A stretch of DNA of 64,000 bases from JAFGVL01 sp964546015 (GTDB lineage Bacteria; Bacteroidota; Bacteroidia; Bacteroidales; Paludibacteraceae). Below, piece by piece: positions 1-8,089 of this stretch (its first letter is position 1; every line of letters begins with the position of its first letter). The translations under genes were made by a program, and so were the position numbers. The stretch spans positions 124,001 to 188,000 of the forward strand of contig CAZJHO010000003.1 in the NCBI GenBank assembly GCA_964546015.1. The letters run 5' to 3'. The notes beneath the pieces are model-generated. The model did not search any database. It saw only the letters and a program-made list of their open reading frames with translations, and was not told the DNA's origin.

Positions 1-88
1 TTTATCCCTACGGGACAAGCATATACTAGGAAAATGTTAATCGAACTCAGGTTTTTAATCTCAGTTCTATTAACAAACAATATATAAC
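1..88. other. Non-coding left edge
   Basis: No reading frame with coding character is visible on either strand. The only structure is a small palindrome at about 6-15 (CCCTACGGG core), resembling the TCCTACGGA loop of the hairpin at 89-130. Confidence 0.4.
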
Positions 89-130
89 AATAAGATTATT
101 AATGTCCTACGGATAATTAATAATCTTATT
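89..130 (-). terminator. Hairpin downstream of murB
   Basis: A perfect 15-bp stem (AATAAGATTATTAAT at 89-103 against 116-130) encloses a 12-nt loop with the near-palindrome TCCTACGGA. It lies 11 bp past the murB stop codon. The downstream T-tract on the minus strand is weak, so it may be an A/T-rich terminator or a repeat-type hairpin. Confidence 0.5.
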
Positions 131-141
131 TAAAAAGCTTC

Positions 142-1152
142 TTACAGAAATATTACCTCCGGAAAAATAGCTATATCAAATTTTTCTTTTACAGCTTTTT
201 GTATCAATTGAGATAATTCTACTACCTCAGTCCCGGTTGCTTTGCCTGTTCTATTCACTAATACAAGAGCTTGTTTGTCGTACACAGCAACATTTCCATA
301 AGATTTACCCTTCCATCCGGATTGCTCTATAAGCCATGCTGCCGGAACTTTTATTTCTGTATCCGATAGTTTATAGTAAGGAATAGAGGAATATTCTTTT
401 TGTAAACTTTGAAATTTTTCTATCGGAATAACCGGATTCTTGAAAAAACTACCGGCATTTCCCTGGTCTTTAGGATCGGGTATTTTACTTGTACGATTAC
501 GCCAAATAGCTTCTCGGATAGTGTCGAAACGGATCTCGCAATTGCTCAACTCGTGTTGCAAAGTACCATAGCCCACTTGGTAACAAGGAACTTTGGATAA
601 CTTATAAATAACATGTGTTACTATAAATTTCCCTTTCAATTCGTGCTTGAAGATGCTATCACGATAGTCGAATTTACATTCTTCGTTGGTTAAAACCTCT
701 GTTGTAAGCGTATCCAGATTTAGTCCTTCCACCTGGTAAATCACATCTTTGGCTTCAACACCATAAGCTCCGATATTTTGCACGGGAGACGCGCCCACTT
801 CGCCCGGAATAAAGGATAGATTCTCTACTCCTCCCCAGCCTTTTTTTACGGTATGCGACACAAAATCTTCCCAAATAACAGCAGCTCCTACTCGCACAAA
901 AACAAAATCTTTATCTTCGTTTATCAAATCGATACCTTTTATTTGCGAATGCAGCAATGCCCCTTTAAAATCTTGTGTAAAAAGCAGATTACAGCCACCC
1001 CCGATACAATAAAATAACTTATCATTTAAAAATCCGGAACGGAAAAGTTCAATTAATTCCTGCACTGATTCATATTCGACGAAATAGTCGCACGAAACAT
1101 CTATACCAAACGAGTTATGATTCTTTAAAGGGAAGTTTTTTTGTATTTGCAT
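142..1152 (-). CDS. murB: UDP-N-acetylenolpyruvoylglucosamine reductase MurB
   Basis: Cytoplasmic flavoenzyme that reduces UDP-GlcNAc-enolpyruvate to UDP-MurNAc with NADPH, the second committed step of peptidoglycan synthesis. The 336-residue length fits type I MurB. Visible signatures are the FAD-binding stretch GGGCNLLF, the PGEVGASPVQNIGAYG region, YRDSIF near residue 160 (carrying the conserved Arg), AGSFFKNP near residue 236 (the Ser that protonates the enol intermediate) and a C-terminal PEV with the conserved Glu. The frame is open for 32 codons further upstream, but I start at ATG 1150-1152 because homology begins with MQIQKNF and the promoter lies at 1179-1208, inside that extension. 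Divergent from the TonB-domain gene. Very confident. Confidence 0.95.
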   Translation of the reverse strand: MQIQKNFPLKNHNSFGIDVSCDYFVEYESVQELIELFRSGFLNDKLFYCIGGGCNLLFTQDFKGALLHSQIKGIDLINEDKDFVFVRVGAAVIWEDFVSHTVKKGWGGVENLSFIPGEVGASPVQNIGAYGVEAKDVIYQVEGLNLDTLTTEVLTNEECKFDYRDSIFKHELKGKFIVTHVIYKLSKVPCYQVGYGTLQHELSNCEIRFDTIREAIWRNRTSKIPDPKDQGNAGSFFKNPVIPIEKFQSLQKEYSSIPYYKLSDTEIKVPAAWLIEQSGWKGKSYGNVAVYDKQALVLVNRTGKATGTEVVELSQLIQKAVKEKFDIAIFPEVIFL

Positions 1153-1178
1153 AACTTTACAGTCAAAAATTATTTTGG

Positions 1179-1208
1179 CAAAAGTAGTTGAATTTAATGA
1201 ATGGCAAA
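1179..1208 (-). promoter_or_regulatory. Bacteroidetes-type promoter for murB
   Basis: On the minus strand TTTG (1205-1208) is followed after 18 nt by TACTTTTG (1179-1186), matching the primary sigma consensus TTTG-N~19-TAnnTTTG. The start codon lies 27 nt further on. It shares the intergenic region with a divergent promoter at 1212-1240. Confidence 0.65.
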
Positions 1209-1211
1209 TTA

Positions 1212-1240
1212 TTGAAACATAAAATAGTTTTGTATTTTTG
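1212..1240 (+). promoter_or_regulatory. Promoter for the TonB-domain gene
   Basis: TTG (1212-1214) and TATTTTTG (1233-1240) are 18 nt apart, matching the Bacteroidetes -33/-7 pattern. A second partial box, TAGTTTTG, lies at 1225-1232. ATG follows at 1265. Confidence 0.55.
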
Positions 1241-1264
1241 TTGAACACTTCAAATAACTACCAT

Positions 1265-1699
1265 ATGAAGAAATCTGTAATTTGCATTTGTTATGTATTG
1301 TTTTTTCTTTTTTCTGTAAAAATATATGCCGATTCTGCAGACAGTATTCCTGCTATAGATTTAGAAAAACAAATTTTTGAGCAATCCGAAGTAATGAAAA
1401 AGGCTGAATTTCGAGGAGGAACTGATACAATGTTTCAATTTTTGGATGAAAACATTCAATATCCGGAAAATGTAGATAGAAGAGAATTTGAAGGAAGAGT
1501 GGTACTGATATCCTTTGTTGTTGAACGAGATGGCTATTTGAGTAATTTTAAATTCGTAGAACGAACGGACAGAGAATTGGAATTGGCAGCCCTTCAAACC
1601 ATTTTGCTAATGCCCCAATGGACGCCAGCAGAAACAGTAATTAACGGAAGCATACAAAAGGTAAGAAGCAAAATAACCTTACCAATCGTTTTTTTATAA
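1265..1699 (+). CDS. Small exported protein with TonB C-terminal domain
   Basis: A 144-residue protein with an N-terminal hydrophobic signal sequence (about residues 1-22) followed by a stand-alone TonB C-terminal fold. The motif GGTDTMFQFLDENIQYPE opens the domain, and a GRVVLISFVVERDGYLSNFK strand pair and a QWTPA segment follow. In Bacteroidetes many TonB_C proteins lack the transmembrane anchor and proline-rich linker of true TonB and occur as periplasmic or lipoprotein forms of unknown partner. I chose ATG 1265 over an upstream ATG-less extension because it begins MKK plus a hydrophobic core. It runs into the nucleoside phosphorylase gene 11 bp downstream. True TonB function is unlikely because the energy-transducing part is absent. 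Confidence 0.8.
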   Translation: MKKSVICICYVLFFLFSVKIYADSADSIPAIDLEKQIFEQSEVMKKAEFRGGTDTMFQFLDENIQYPENVDRREFEGRVVLISFVVERDGYLSNFKFVERTDRELELAALQTILLMPQWTPAETVINGSIQKVRSKITLPIVFL

Positions 1700-1710
1700 A
1701 ATCTTTGATT

Positions 1711-2580
1711 ATGAAATATTTTCCTGAATCCGAACTAATTATAAATGGAGATGGCAGTATTTTCCATTTACATGTAAAACCCGAACAATTAGCCCAAAAA
1801 GTAATCTTAGTAGGCGATCCGGGCAGAGTACAAACGGTATCTTCGTTTTTTGACACGAAAGAGTGCGAAATAGAAAACCGCGAATTTAAAACCGTTACCG
1901 GAACTTACAAAGGAAAGCGCATCACGGTACTCTCTACCGGAATCGGGACAGATAACATCGATATTGTAATGAACGAACTGGACGCATTAGTTAATATCGA
2001 TCTGCAAACACGCTACGAAAAAGCACAAAAAAAATCACTTGAAGTGGTTCGTATCGGTACTTGCGGCGGTATGCAAGCGGATATTCCGTTAGGTAGTTTT
2101 TTAGCTTCCGAACTTTCCATTGGTTTCGACGGCGTGTTGAGTTTTTATGCAGGTCGTAATGATGTGTGCGACTTAGCCTTTGAAGAAGCATTGAAAAAAC
2201 ATACCGGTTTTTCGCCTCTAAAAGCTTCACCTTATGTTGTTACCGCGGATAAAGAATTATTGGAACGCATTACCCAAAACGACATGATACGAGGCGTAAC
2301 CATCTCGGCCAACGGATTTTACGGACCACAAGGACGGGTGCTCCGCCTCGACCTGGACGATATGCAAATAAACGATAAGTTGGAAAGCTTCCGTTACGGA
2401 AATTATAAAATTACTAATTACGAAATGGAAGGCTCAGCCATAGCAGGACTAGCAAAATTGATGGGACACAAAGCTATGACTGTTTGCTGTGTGATAGCCA
2501 ACCGTCGAGTAAAAGCGATGAATACCGATTATGGTCCACATATCCTTAAGTTAATTGAAACTGTTCTGGACAGAATCTAA
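1711..2580 (+). CDS. Nucleoside phosphorylase, uridine phosphorylase-like
   Basis: A 289-residue PNP_UDP_1 family enzyme that would cleave a ribonucleoside with phosphate to base and ribose-1-phosphate in pyrimidine or purine salvage. Family marks are the phosphate-binding VGDPGRV near residue 35, GIGTDNIDIVMNEL, RIGTCGGMQ near residue 115, and the ribose-binding NYEMEGSAIAGLA near residue 235. The reading frame also opens at TTG 1705, but ATG 1711 is the natural start. The MExxA arrangement resembles uridine phosphorylase, though substrate (uridine, inosine or another nucleoside) cannot be decided from motifs alone. It is followed 6 bp later by recF, so it is probably cotranscribed with it. 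Confidence 0.88.
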   Translation: MKYFPESELIINGDGSIFHLHVKPEQLAQKVILVGDPGRVQTVSSFFDTKECEIENREFKTVTGTYKGKRITVLSTGIGTDNIDIVMNELDALVNIDLQTRYEKAQKKSLEVVRIGTCGGMQADIPLGSFLASELSIGFDGVLSFYAGRNDVCDLAFEEALKKHTGFSPLKASPYVVTADKELLERITQNDMIRGVTISANGFYGPQGRVLRLDLDDMQINDKLESFRYGNYKITNYEMEGSAIAGLAKLMGHKAMTVCCVIANRRVKAMNTDYGPHILKLIETVLDRI

Positions 2581-2586
2581 TTTATT

Positions 2587-3678
2587 ATGCATTTACAATC
2601 GCTATCCATTATCAACTATAAAAATATTCGGCAAACTGAAATTGAGTTTTCACCGAAAATAAATTGTTTTATCGGATCGAACGGATCCGGCAAAACAAAT
2701 ATTTTGGACACTATTTATTACCTGTCATACTGCAAAAGTCACAATAATAACATTGATAATCAAAATATAACTCACAATGAAGATTTTTTTGTTATACAAG
2801 GACACTTTCTTTTCAATGGTATCGAAGAAGATATTTATTGTGGGTTAAAAAGAAAACAACGAAAAAATTTTAAACGAAATAAAAAGGAATACGACCGATT
2901 ATCCGAACATATCGGCGTATTACCACTGGTACTTATTTCGCCCGACGATAACAAACTGATTACCGAAGGCAGCGATGAGCGCCGTCGTTTTATAGATAGT
3001 ATTATTTCTCAACACGACAAAGAATATCTATATACATTAATTCGATACAATAATGCTCTTTCTCAACGAAATTCATTAGTAAAAAATCATAATACAGACA
3101 ATTCTCTTTTTGAGATTTGGGAAGAACAACTTTCGGAGTTAGGTAGTTTTATCTATCAAAAAAGAATTGAATTCATCGAACAATTCACTCCTATTTTCGA
3201 ATCATTTTATCAATTTTTATCTAGAAATAACGAATCGATAAGCTTACGATATATTTCCCATCTGCAAGATGGAGAATCTTTACAAACGCAGTTAAGCAAA
3301 AGTCGCGAACGAGACAGCATACTTGGCTATACCACCAAAGGAATACACAAAGACGAACTGGAAATGCTTTTGGACAATTATCCAATTAAACGAGAGGGTT
3401 CTCAAGGGCAAAACAAAACTTATTTAATAGCACTGAAATTTGCTCAATTTGATTTTTTAAAACGATTATCCAAAGTAACTCCTATCCTACTATTAGATGA
3501 TATTTTTGATAAATTGGACGCAAATCGTGTAAAACAAATTATTCAACTGGTTAGTGAAGATAATTTTGGACAAATTTTTATAACCGACACCAACCGTGAG
3601 CATCTGGACGATATATTAAAACATATACAACAAGATGCCCGTATTTTTACCGTTGAAAATGGCGAAATTCTTAAATAA
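2587..3678 (+). CDS. recF: DNA replication/repair protein RecF
   Basis: SMC-like ATPase that loads RecA at single-strand gaps together with RecO and RecR. The 363-residue length is typical. Walker A GSNGSGKT lies near residue 31, the ABC signature region is SQGQNKT near residue 278, and Walker B plus D-loop ILLLDDIFDKLD lies near residue 300. The N-terminal sequence LSIINYKNIRQTEIEFSPKINCFIG is typical of the family. It sits 6 bp after the nucleoside phosphorylase and 6 bp before a small membrane protein. No dnaN or dnaA lies nearby, so it is not in the classical origin cluster. Confidence 0.95.
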   Translation: MHLQSLSIINYKNIRQTEIEFSPKINCFIGSNGSGKTNILDTIYYLSYCKSHNNNIDNQNITHNEDFFVIQGHFLFNGIEEDIYCGLKRKQRKNFKRNKKEYDRLSEHIGVLPLVLISPDDNKLITEGSDERRRFIDSIISQHDKEYLYTLIRYNNALSQRNSLVKNHNTDNSLFEIWEEQLSELGSFIYQKRIEFIEQFTPIFESFYQFLSRNNESISLRYISHLQDGESLQTQLSKSRERDSILGYTTKGIHKDELEMLLDNYPIKREGSQGQNKTYLIALKFAQFDFLKRLSKVTPILLLDDIFDKLDANRVKQIIQLVSEDNFGQIFITDTNREHLDDILKHIQQDARIFTVENGEILK

Positions 3679-3684
3679 AATACT

Positions 3685-3930
3685 ATGAAAACTTCTGCTT
3701 ACAAAAATTTTATTATCGGTATTTTTCTTGTTTTCAATATCCTTTGCACTATTTTATATTGGTATCGACAAGGACTTCCTTACAATGAAAATGGGATATA
3801 TTTCGATTCGGAAGGTGTGGTATATAAAGAACAAACCGCCGGTTATTTGGGCGGTCTGTGTATCATAGCGTGGGTGCTTTTTATTTTGTTTTTAGCACAG
3901 ATTTATTGGAAGAACATGAAAAAAAAATAA
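3685..3930 (+). CDS. Small two-helix membrane protein
   Basis: An 81-residue protein I do not recognise. It has two hydrophobic segments (about residues 8-25 and 55-74) separated by a polar loop containing YNENGIYFDSEG, and a short basic tail. Tight spacing after recF (6 bp) and sensible codon use support a real gene in the same transcript. It ends exactly where murA's stop codon begins on the opposite strand, leaving no intergenic base. Confidence 0.65.
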   Translation: MKTSAYKNFIIGIFLVFNILCTILYWYRQGLPYNENGIYFDSEGVVYKEQTAGYLGGLCIIAWVLFILFLAQIYWKNMKKK

Positions 3931-5238
3931 TTATTTCACCCGAGTAATTTTTGCTCCTAAAGCATTCAGGCGTTTATCAATATCCTGATAACCGCGATCT
4001 ATCTGGTCTATATTATCAATAATACTAGTACCTTCAGCACAAAGGGCGGCGATAAGCAACGCAATACCCGCACGAATATCCGGCGAACTCATATGTGCCG
4101 CACGCAATTTGAATTGCTCCGCCAAACCAATAACCGTTGCCCTGTGCGGGTCGCAAAGAATAATCTGCGCTCCCATATCAATTAATTTATCGACAAAGAA
4201 CAAGCGGCTTTCAAACATTTTTTGGTGAATAAGCACACTGCCTTTTGCTTTGGTTGCTACAACGAGCATTACACTAAGTAAATCGGGTGTGAGTCCGGGC
4301 CAAGGAGCATCGGCAATTGTCATTATAGAGCCGTCGATAAAACTCTCGATCGTATAACTTTTTTGTTCGGGAATAAATAAATCATCACCACGAAGCTCCA
4401 TCTGAATTCCCAAACGGGCAAAGCTCTGAGGAATAATTCCCAAATGCTCGTAGCCAACATTTTTTATAGTAATACCTGAACCTGCCATAGCAGCCAACCC
4501 TATAAAAGAACCGACTTCAATCATATCTGGCAAAATTGTATGTGTACATCCGACTAATTCTTTTACTCCTTCAATAGTAAGAAGATTAGAACCCACACCG
4601 CTTATCTTTGCTCCCATAGCATTAAGCATCCGACAAAGTTGCTGTAAGTATGGTTCACAAGCAGCATTGTAAATAGTGGTAACGCCTTCGGCAAACATAG
4701 CTGCCATTAAAATATTGGCAGTCCCGGTAACCGAAGCTTCATCTAAAAGCATATAAGTACCTTTAAGTCGATCGGCTTTTATTTCGTATTGCTGTTTTTG
4801 CGGATTGTAAGTAAACGCAGCACCTAATTTTTGTATTCCTTCAAAGTGTGTATCTAAGCGGCGACGACCAATTTTATCACCTCCAGGTTTAGGTATAATA
4901 GCCTGTCCGAAACGAGCTACCAATGGACCTACCAACATTACCGAACCACGCAACGAAGCACTTTTTTTAAAAAAATCTTCGGTATATAAATAATCCAAAT
5001 TAACAGAAGAAGCCTGAAAAACATAATCGTTTTGATTAAGTTTAGTTACACTTACTCCCATATCACACAAAAGTTGAATCAGGTTATTTACATCTAAGAT
5101 ATCAGGGATATTATTTACCTGTACCGGCTGCGAAGTAAGAAGAGTTGCACAAAGTACTTGAAGCACTTCGTTTTTTGCACCCTGAACGGTAATTTCACCT
5201 TTCAGACAATGACCACCTTCAATAACAAATGAACTCAT
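3931..5238 (-). CDS. murA: UDP-N-acetylglucosamine 1-carboxyvinyltransferase MurA
   Basis: Transfers enolpyruvate from PEP to UDP-GlcNAc, the first committed step of peptidoglycan synthesis. It is 435 residues with the EPSP-synthase fold and the early QGAKNEVLQV motif carrying the catalytic Lys22 and Asn23. The active-site loop reads PKPGGDKIGRRRLDTH: residue 121, at the position of E. coli Cys115, is Asp (codon at 4876-4878). In mycobacterial and chlamydial MurA this substitution is known to abolish covalent inactivation by fosfomycin. Downstream of the DUF4290 gene in the same direction, separated by a word-repeat element. Confidence 0.95.
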   Translation of the reverse strand: MSSFVIEGGHCLKGEITVQGAKNEVLQVLCATLLTSQPVQVNNIPDILDVNNLIQLLCDMGVSVTKLNQNDYVFQASSVNLDYLYTEDFFKKSASLRGSVMLVGPLVARFGQAIIPKPGGDKIGRRRLDTHFEGIQKLGAAFTYNPQKQQYEIKADRLKGTYMLLDEASVTGTANILMAAMFAEGVTTIYNAACEPYLQQLCRMLNAMGAKISGVGSNLLTIEGVKELVGCTHTILPDMIEVGSFIGLAAMAGSGITIKNVGYEHLGIIPQSFARLGIQMELRGDDLFIPEQKSYTIESFIDGSIMTIADAPWPGLTPDLLSVMLVVATKAKGSVLIHQKMFESRLFFVDKLIDMGAQIILCDPHRATVIGLAEQFKLRAAHMSSPDIRAGIALLIAALCAEGTSIIDNIDQIDRGYQDIDKRLNALGAKITRVK

Positions 5239-5242
5239 TTAG

Positions 5243-5336
5243 GAAATTAAAAATGAAAAGTTATAAATAAGAGTTTTAAAATTAAGTCAAAACAAAAATT
5301 TAATTTTTCATTTTCGACTTTTCATTTCTCCTTTTG
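5243..5336 (-). repeat. Inverted word-repeat element (GAAAAATGAAAAGT type)
   Basis: The left arm (5243-5262, AATTAAAAATGAAAAG core) is mirrored by a right arm (5298-5336) that reads on the minus strand as degenerate 8-nt units (GAGAAATG, AAAAGTCG, AAAATGAA, AAATTAAA). The right arm lies inside the end of the DUF4290 gene and encodes its last 11 residues and stop codon. Architecture matches the other word-repeat elements in this window. Confidence 0.65.
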
Positions 5337-5914
5337 CTTCCTCCATTCGATTTTTTTCTATTATTCAAAATATCTCGGCTTTCGGTAAGTTTAAATGAAT
5401 TTTGAGTAAGATTCAGTTTCCCGCCGGATAACTCGTACAAATCTTTAAAAATCTTTTCGTCGTCAACCACTTCTTTGTTCCATGTAAGAAAACATTTTTT
5501 CATATGATTAGCAATAAGCGAAATAAGATTGTCGCGTTGTTCTCCTTCGGGATAAACTACAGCTTTATCTATCATTTGTTCGAGCGTACGCCCGTAGTGT
5601 AAATATTTTATTTTAGAAGATTTATATGGAATATGATCCGGTTTGAATTGCATAATTTCATCTTTGCGCAATTCATAAGGATAGTCAATATCCAAACGGA
5701 AACCGGACATCATTGCCAAATGATCCCACAGCTTATGCTTAAAATCATTTACATCACGCAAATAAGGAAAAAGGTTCCCCATTGTATTAATGATGGTTCG
5801 CGCACAACGCATACGCTTTTCCCGATTCTCAATAGTAAGAGCATATTGAACCATATTTTGAATATTTCGCCCATATTCAGGCAAAATTAGATCTTCTCGC
5901 TTAGTATATTCCAT
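5300..5914 (-). CDS. DUF4290 family protein
   Basis: A 204-residue cytoplasmic protein of a Bacteroidetes-specific family of unknown function. The N-terminal part EYTKREDLILPEYGRNIQNMV, followed by helical segments with NTMGNLFPYLRDV and FKHKLWDHLAMMSGF, is characteristic. No membrane segments or signal peptide. It lies upstream of murA in the same direction, a common association in Bacteroidales that hints at an envelope or cell-cycle role, but no activity is known. The C-terminus (KRRNEKSKMKN) is lysine-rich and is encoded by one arm of a word-repeat element, so the native C-terminus appears to have been replaced or extended. Confidence 0.88.
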   Translation of the reverse strand: MEYTKREDLILPEYGRNIQNMVQYALTIENREKRMRCARTIINTMGNLFPYLRDVNDFKHKLWDHLAMMSGFRLDIDYPYELRKDEIMQFKPDHIPYKSSKIKYLHYGRTLEQMIDKAVVYPEGEQRDNLISLIANHMKKCFLTWNKEVVDDEKIFKDLYELSGGKLNLTQNSFKLTESRDILNNRKKSNGGSKRRNEKSKMKN

Positions 5915-6009
5915 AAAACTTTATTTTTTGTTTTACAAAGAAAACAAAAAAAGTCAGAATACGCAAAATAAGAATGGACATAATGGTATGCAAAATTCTC
6001 CATTTTATT

Positions 6010-6017
6010 TATCTTTG
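6010..6017 (+). promoter_or_regulatory. -7 element TATCTTTG upstream of proS
   Basis: Exact match to TAnnTTTG, 59 bp before the proS ATG. No convincing TTTG box at the expected distance. It would give a leader of roughly 50 nt that contains the CTCACTAT word array. Confidence 0.45.
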
Positions 6018-6044
6018 CAAAAGTTTTTTCAAAATATTCAAAAA

Positions 6045-6070
6045 CTCACTATTTCACAATCTCACAATCC
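6045..6070 (+). repeat. Single-arm 8-nt word array in the proS leader
   Basis: Three degenerate 8-nt units, CTCACTAT (6045-6052), TTCACAAT (6053-6060) and CTCACAAT (6061-6068), end 7 bp before the ATG. The same word, in the same orientation relative to the gene, builds the pheT leader element at 52401-52504. No opposing arm is visible here. Confidence 0.55.
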
Positions 6071-6076
6071 AAATAT

Positions 6077-7549
6077 ATGGCAAAAGAACTTACTCCACGC
6101 GATGAAAATTATTCACAATGGTACAATGATTTAGTAATAAAAGCTGATCTAGCAGAAAATTCGGCAGTGCGCGGCTGTATGGTAATTAAACCTTATGGCT
6201 ATGCTATTTGGGAAAAAATGCGCGACGAACTTGATCGTATGTTCAAAGAAACAGGACATGTGAATGCTTATTTTCCGCTTTTTATCCCAAAATCATTTTT
6301 GAGCAAAGAGGCCGACCATGTGGAGGGATTTGCCAAAGAATGTGCTGTTGTCACACATTATCGCCTTAAAAAAAGTCCTGACGGAAAAGGCATAATAGTT
6401 GATCCTGAAGCGAAATTAGAGGAAGAATTGATTGTTCGCCCTACATCAGAAACCATTATCTGGAACACATATAAAAACTGGATACAGTCCTACCGTGATT
6501 TGCCTATCCTTTGTAACCAATGGGTAAATGTAGTTCGTTGGGAAATGCGTACACGCTTATTCCTCCGCACAGCCGAGTTTCTCTGGCAAGAAGGACACAC
6601 AGCGCACGCTACTAAAGAAGAAGCCGAAGAAGAAACACGCAAAATGCTTGAAGTATATGCCGATTTTGCGGAGAATTTTATGGCAATGCCTGTCATCAAA
6701 GGCGTAAAATCAGCCAATGAGCGTTTTGCCGGTGCATTGGATACTTATTGTATTGAAGCATTAATGCAAGATGGGAAAGCCTTGCAAGCAGGCACTTCGC
6801 ACTTCTTGGGACAGAATTTTGCCAAAGCATTCGATGTGCGTTTTGCCACCAAAGAGGGTAACGAGGATTTTGTTTGGGCAACTTCGTGGGGTGTTTCTAC
6901 CCGCTTAATGGGAGCACTTATTATGACACATTCGGATGATAATGGTTTGGTGCTTCCTCCAAAATTAGCTCCTTTTCAAGTGGTAATTGTCCCAATTTAT
7001 AAAGGAGAGGAACAATTGGCACAAATAAGCGAAAAAGTAAAAGAAATTCTAGCTAAACTGAAATCATTGGGTATCAGCGTAAAATATGACGATAACGATA
7101 CTAAAAAACCGGGATGGAAATTTGCCGAATACGAATTGAAAGGTGTTCCGGTGCGTTTGGCGCTTGGTGCGCGCGATTTAGGAAACGGTACGATCGAAGT
7201 AGCTCGTCGTGATGCGCTTACTAAAGAAACCGTATCTATTGAAGGGATCGAAACTTACATCCAAAACTTATTGAATGATATTCAAGCAAATATTTATAAA
7301 AAAGCCTTTGATTTCCGTACATCAGTAACTCGCGAAGTAAATACTTACGATAAATTTAAAAAAGAAATTAAAAAAGGTGGTTTCTTGCTTTGTCATTGGG
7401 ATGGTACACCCGAAACAGAAGAAAAAATTAAAGAAGAAACCAAGGCCACTATTCGTTGTATTCCACTTGATGGCGACAAAACTCCGGGTAAATGCATGGT
7501 TACCGGAAAACCTTCGGCACAAAGAGTAATTTTTGCTATTGCATATTAA
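6077..7549 (+). CDS. proS: Prolyl-tRNA synthetase, short archaeal/eukaryotic-like type
   Basis: Class II aminoacyl-tRNA synthetase that charges tRNA-Pro. At 490 residues it is the form without the bacterial editing insertion. Visible marks: N-terminal PRDENYSQWYNDLVIKADLAE, motif 2 region RTAEFLWQEGHTAHAT near residue 165, TSWGVSTRLMGALIMTHSDD near residue 270 (motif 3 area), an anticodon-binding domain (about 295-390) and the C-terminal domain ending in VIFAIAY. The start ATG is preceded by the word array described separately. Followed 21 bp later by a gamma-carbonic anhydrase-like gene. Confidence 0.95.
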   Translation: MAKELTPRDENYSQWYNDLVIKADLAENSAVRGCMVIKPYGYAIWEKMRDELDRMFKETGHVNAYFPLFIPKSFLSKEADHVEGFAKECAVVTHYRLKKSPDGKGIIVDPEAKLEEELIVRPTSETIIWNTYKNWIQSYRDLPILCNQWVNVVRWEMRTRLFLRTAEFLWQEGHTAHATKEEAEEETRKMLEVYADFAENFMAMPVIKGVKSANERFAGALDTYCIEALMQDGKALQAGTSHFLGQNFAKAFDVRFATKEGNEDFVWATSWGVSTRLMGALIMTHSDDNGLVLPPKLAPFQVVIVPIYKGEEQLAQISEKVKEILAKLKSLGISVKYDDNDTKKPGWKFAEYELKGVPVRLALGARDLGNGTIEVARRDALTKETVSIEGIETYIQNLLNDIQANIYKKAFDFRTSVTREVNTYDKFKKEIKKGGFLLCHWDGTPETEEKIKEETKATIRCIPLDGDKTPGKCMVTGKPSAQRVIFAIAY

Positions 7550-7570
7550 CAATTGATAATTAAAAATTGT
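7550..7570 (+). repeat. Minimal word-repeat spacer (AATTGAT type)
   Basis: The whole spacer between proS and the next gene consists of 7-nt units AATTGAT, AATTAAA, AATTGT, with a short inverted match ACAATT/AATTGT. It looks like the smallest member of the word-repeat family, but is short enough to be chance. Confidence 0.35.
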
Positions 7571-8089
7571 ATGATTTTATCCGTTAGAGGCTTTACTCCA
7601 GAAATAGGCAAAGATTGCTTTATCGCGGAAAATACCACTATTGTTGGCGATGTAAAAATAGGTAAAAACTGCAGCATATGGTTCAATGCTGTTCTGCGTG
7701 GTGATGTAAATTCTATTCAAATTGGAAATAACACCAATATTCAAGATGGTGCGGTTTTGCACACCTTATACCAAAAATCGACTATTGAAATCGGGAACTA
7801 TGTCACCATCGGACATAATGCTGTAGTACATGGAGCCAAATTGAATGATTATTCACTGATAGGCATAAACGCCACCGTACTCGATCATGCTGTGGTTGGC
7901 GAAGGTGCTATTGTAGCCGCAGGAGCATTGGTGCTGAGCGGTACAATTATAGAGCCTTATACTATTTGGGCAGGCGTTCCTGCTAAATTTGTCAAAAAAG
8001 TTGATCCGAAGCAATCCAGAGAAATTAACCAAAAAATTGCTCACAACTATAGTATGTATGCCGGTTGGTATAAAAATAAACAGGAGTAA
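7571..8089 (+). CDS. Gamma-carbonic anhydrase family protein
   Basis: A 172-residue left-handed beta-helix protein with hexapeptide repeats (IGKNCSIW, IQIGNNTNIQ, IEIGNYVTIG). The three histidines expected to bind the metal are present in VLHT, GHNAVVHG. Family members (CaiE/YrdA/Cam-like) form trimers; many Bacteroidetes versions have unproven CO2 hydration activity. A TTG-initiated extension begins at 7553, but ATG 7571 matches the family N-terminus (MILSVRGFTPEIGKDCFIAENTT). Its stop codon lies within the stem of a hairpin at 8080-8105. Confidence 0.88.
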   Translation: MILSVRGFTPEIGKDCFIAENTTIVGDVKIGKNCSIWFNAVLRGDVNSIQIGNNTNIQDGAVLHTLYQKSTIEIGNYVTIGHNAVVHGAKLNDYSLIGINATVLDHAVVGEGAIVAAGALVLSGTIIEPYTIWAGVPAKFVKKVDPKQSREINQKIAHNYSMYAGWYKNKQE

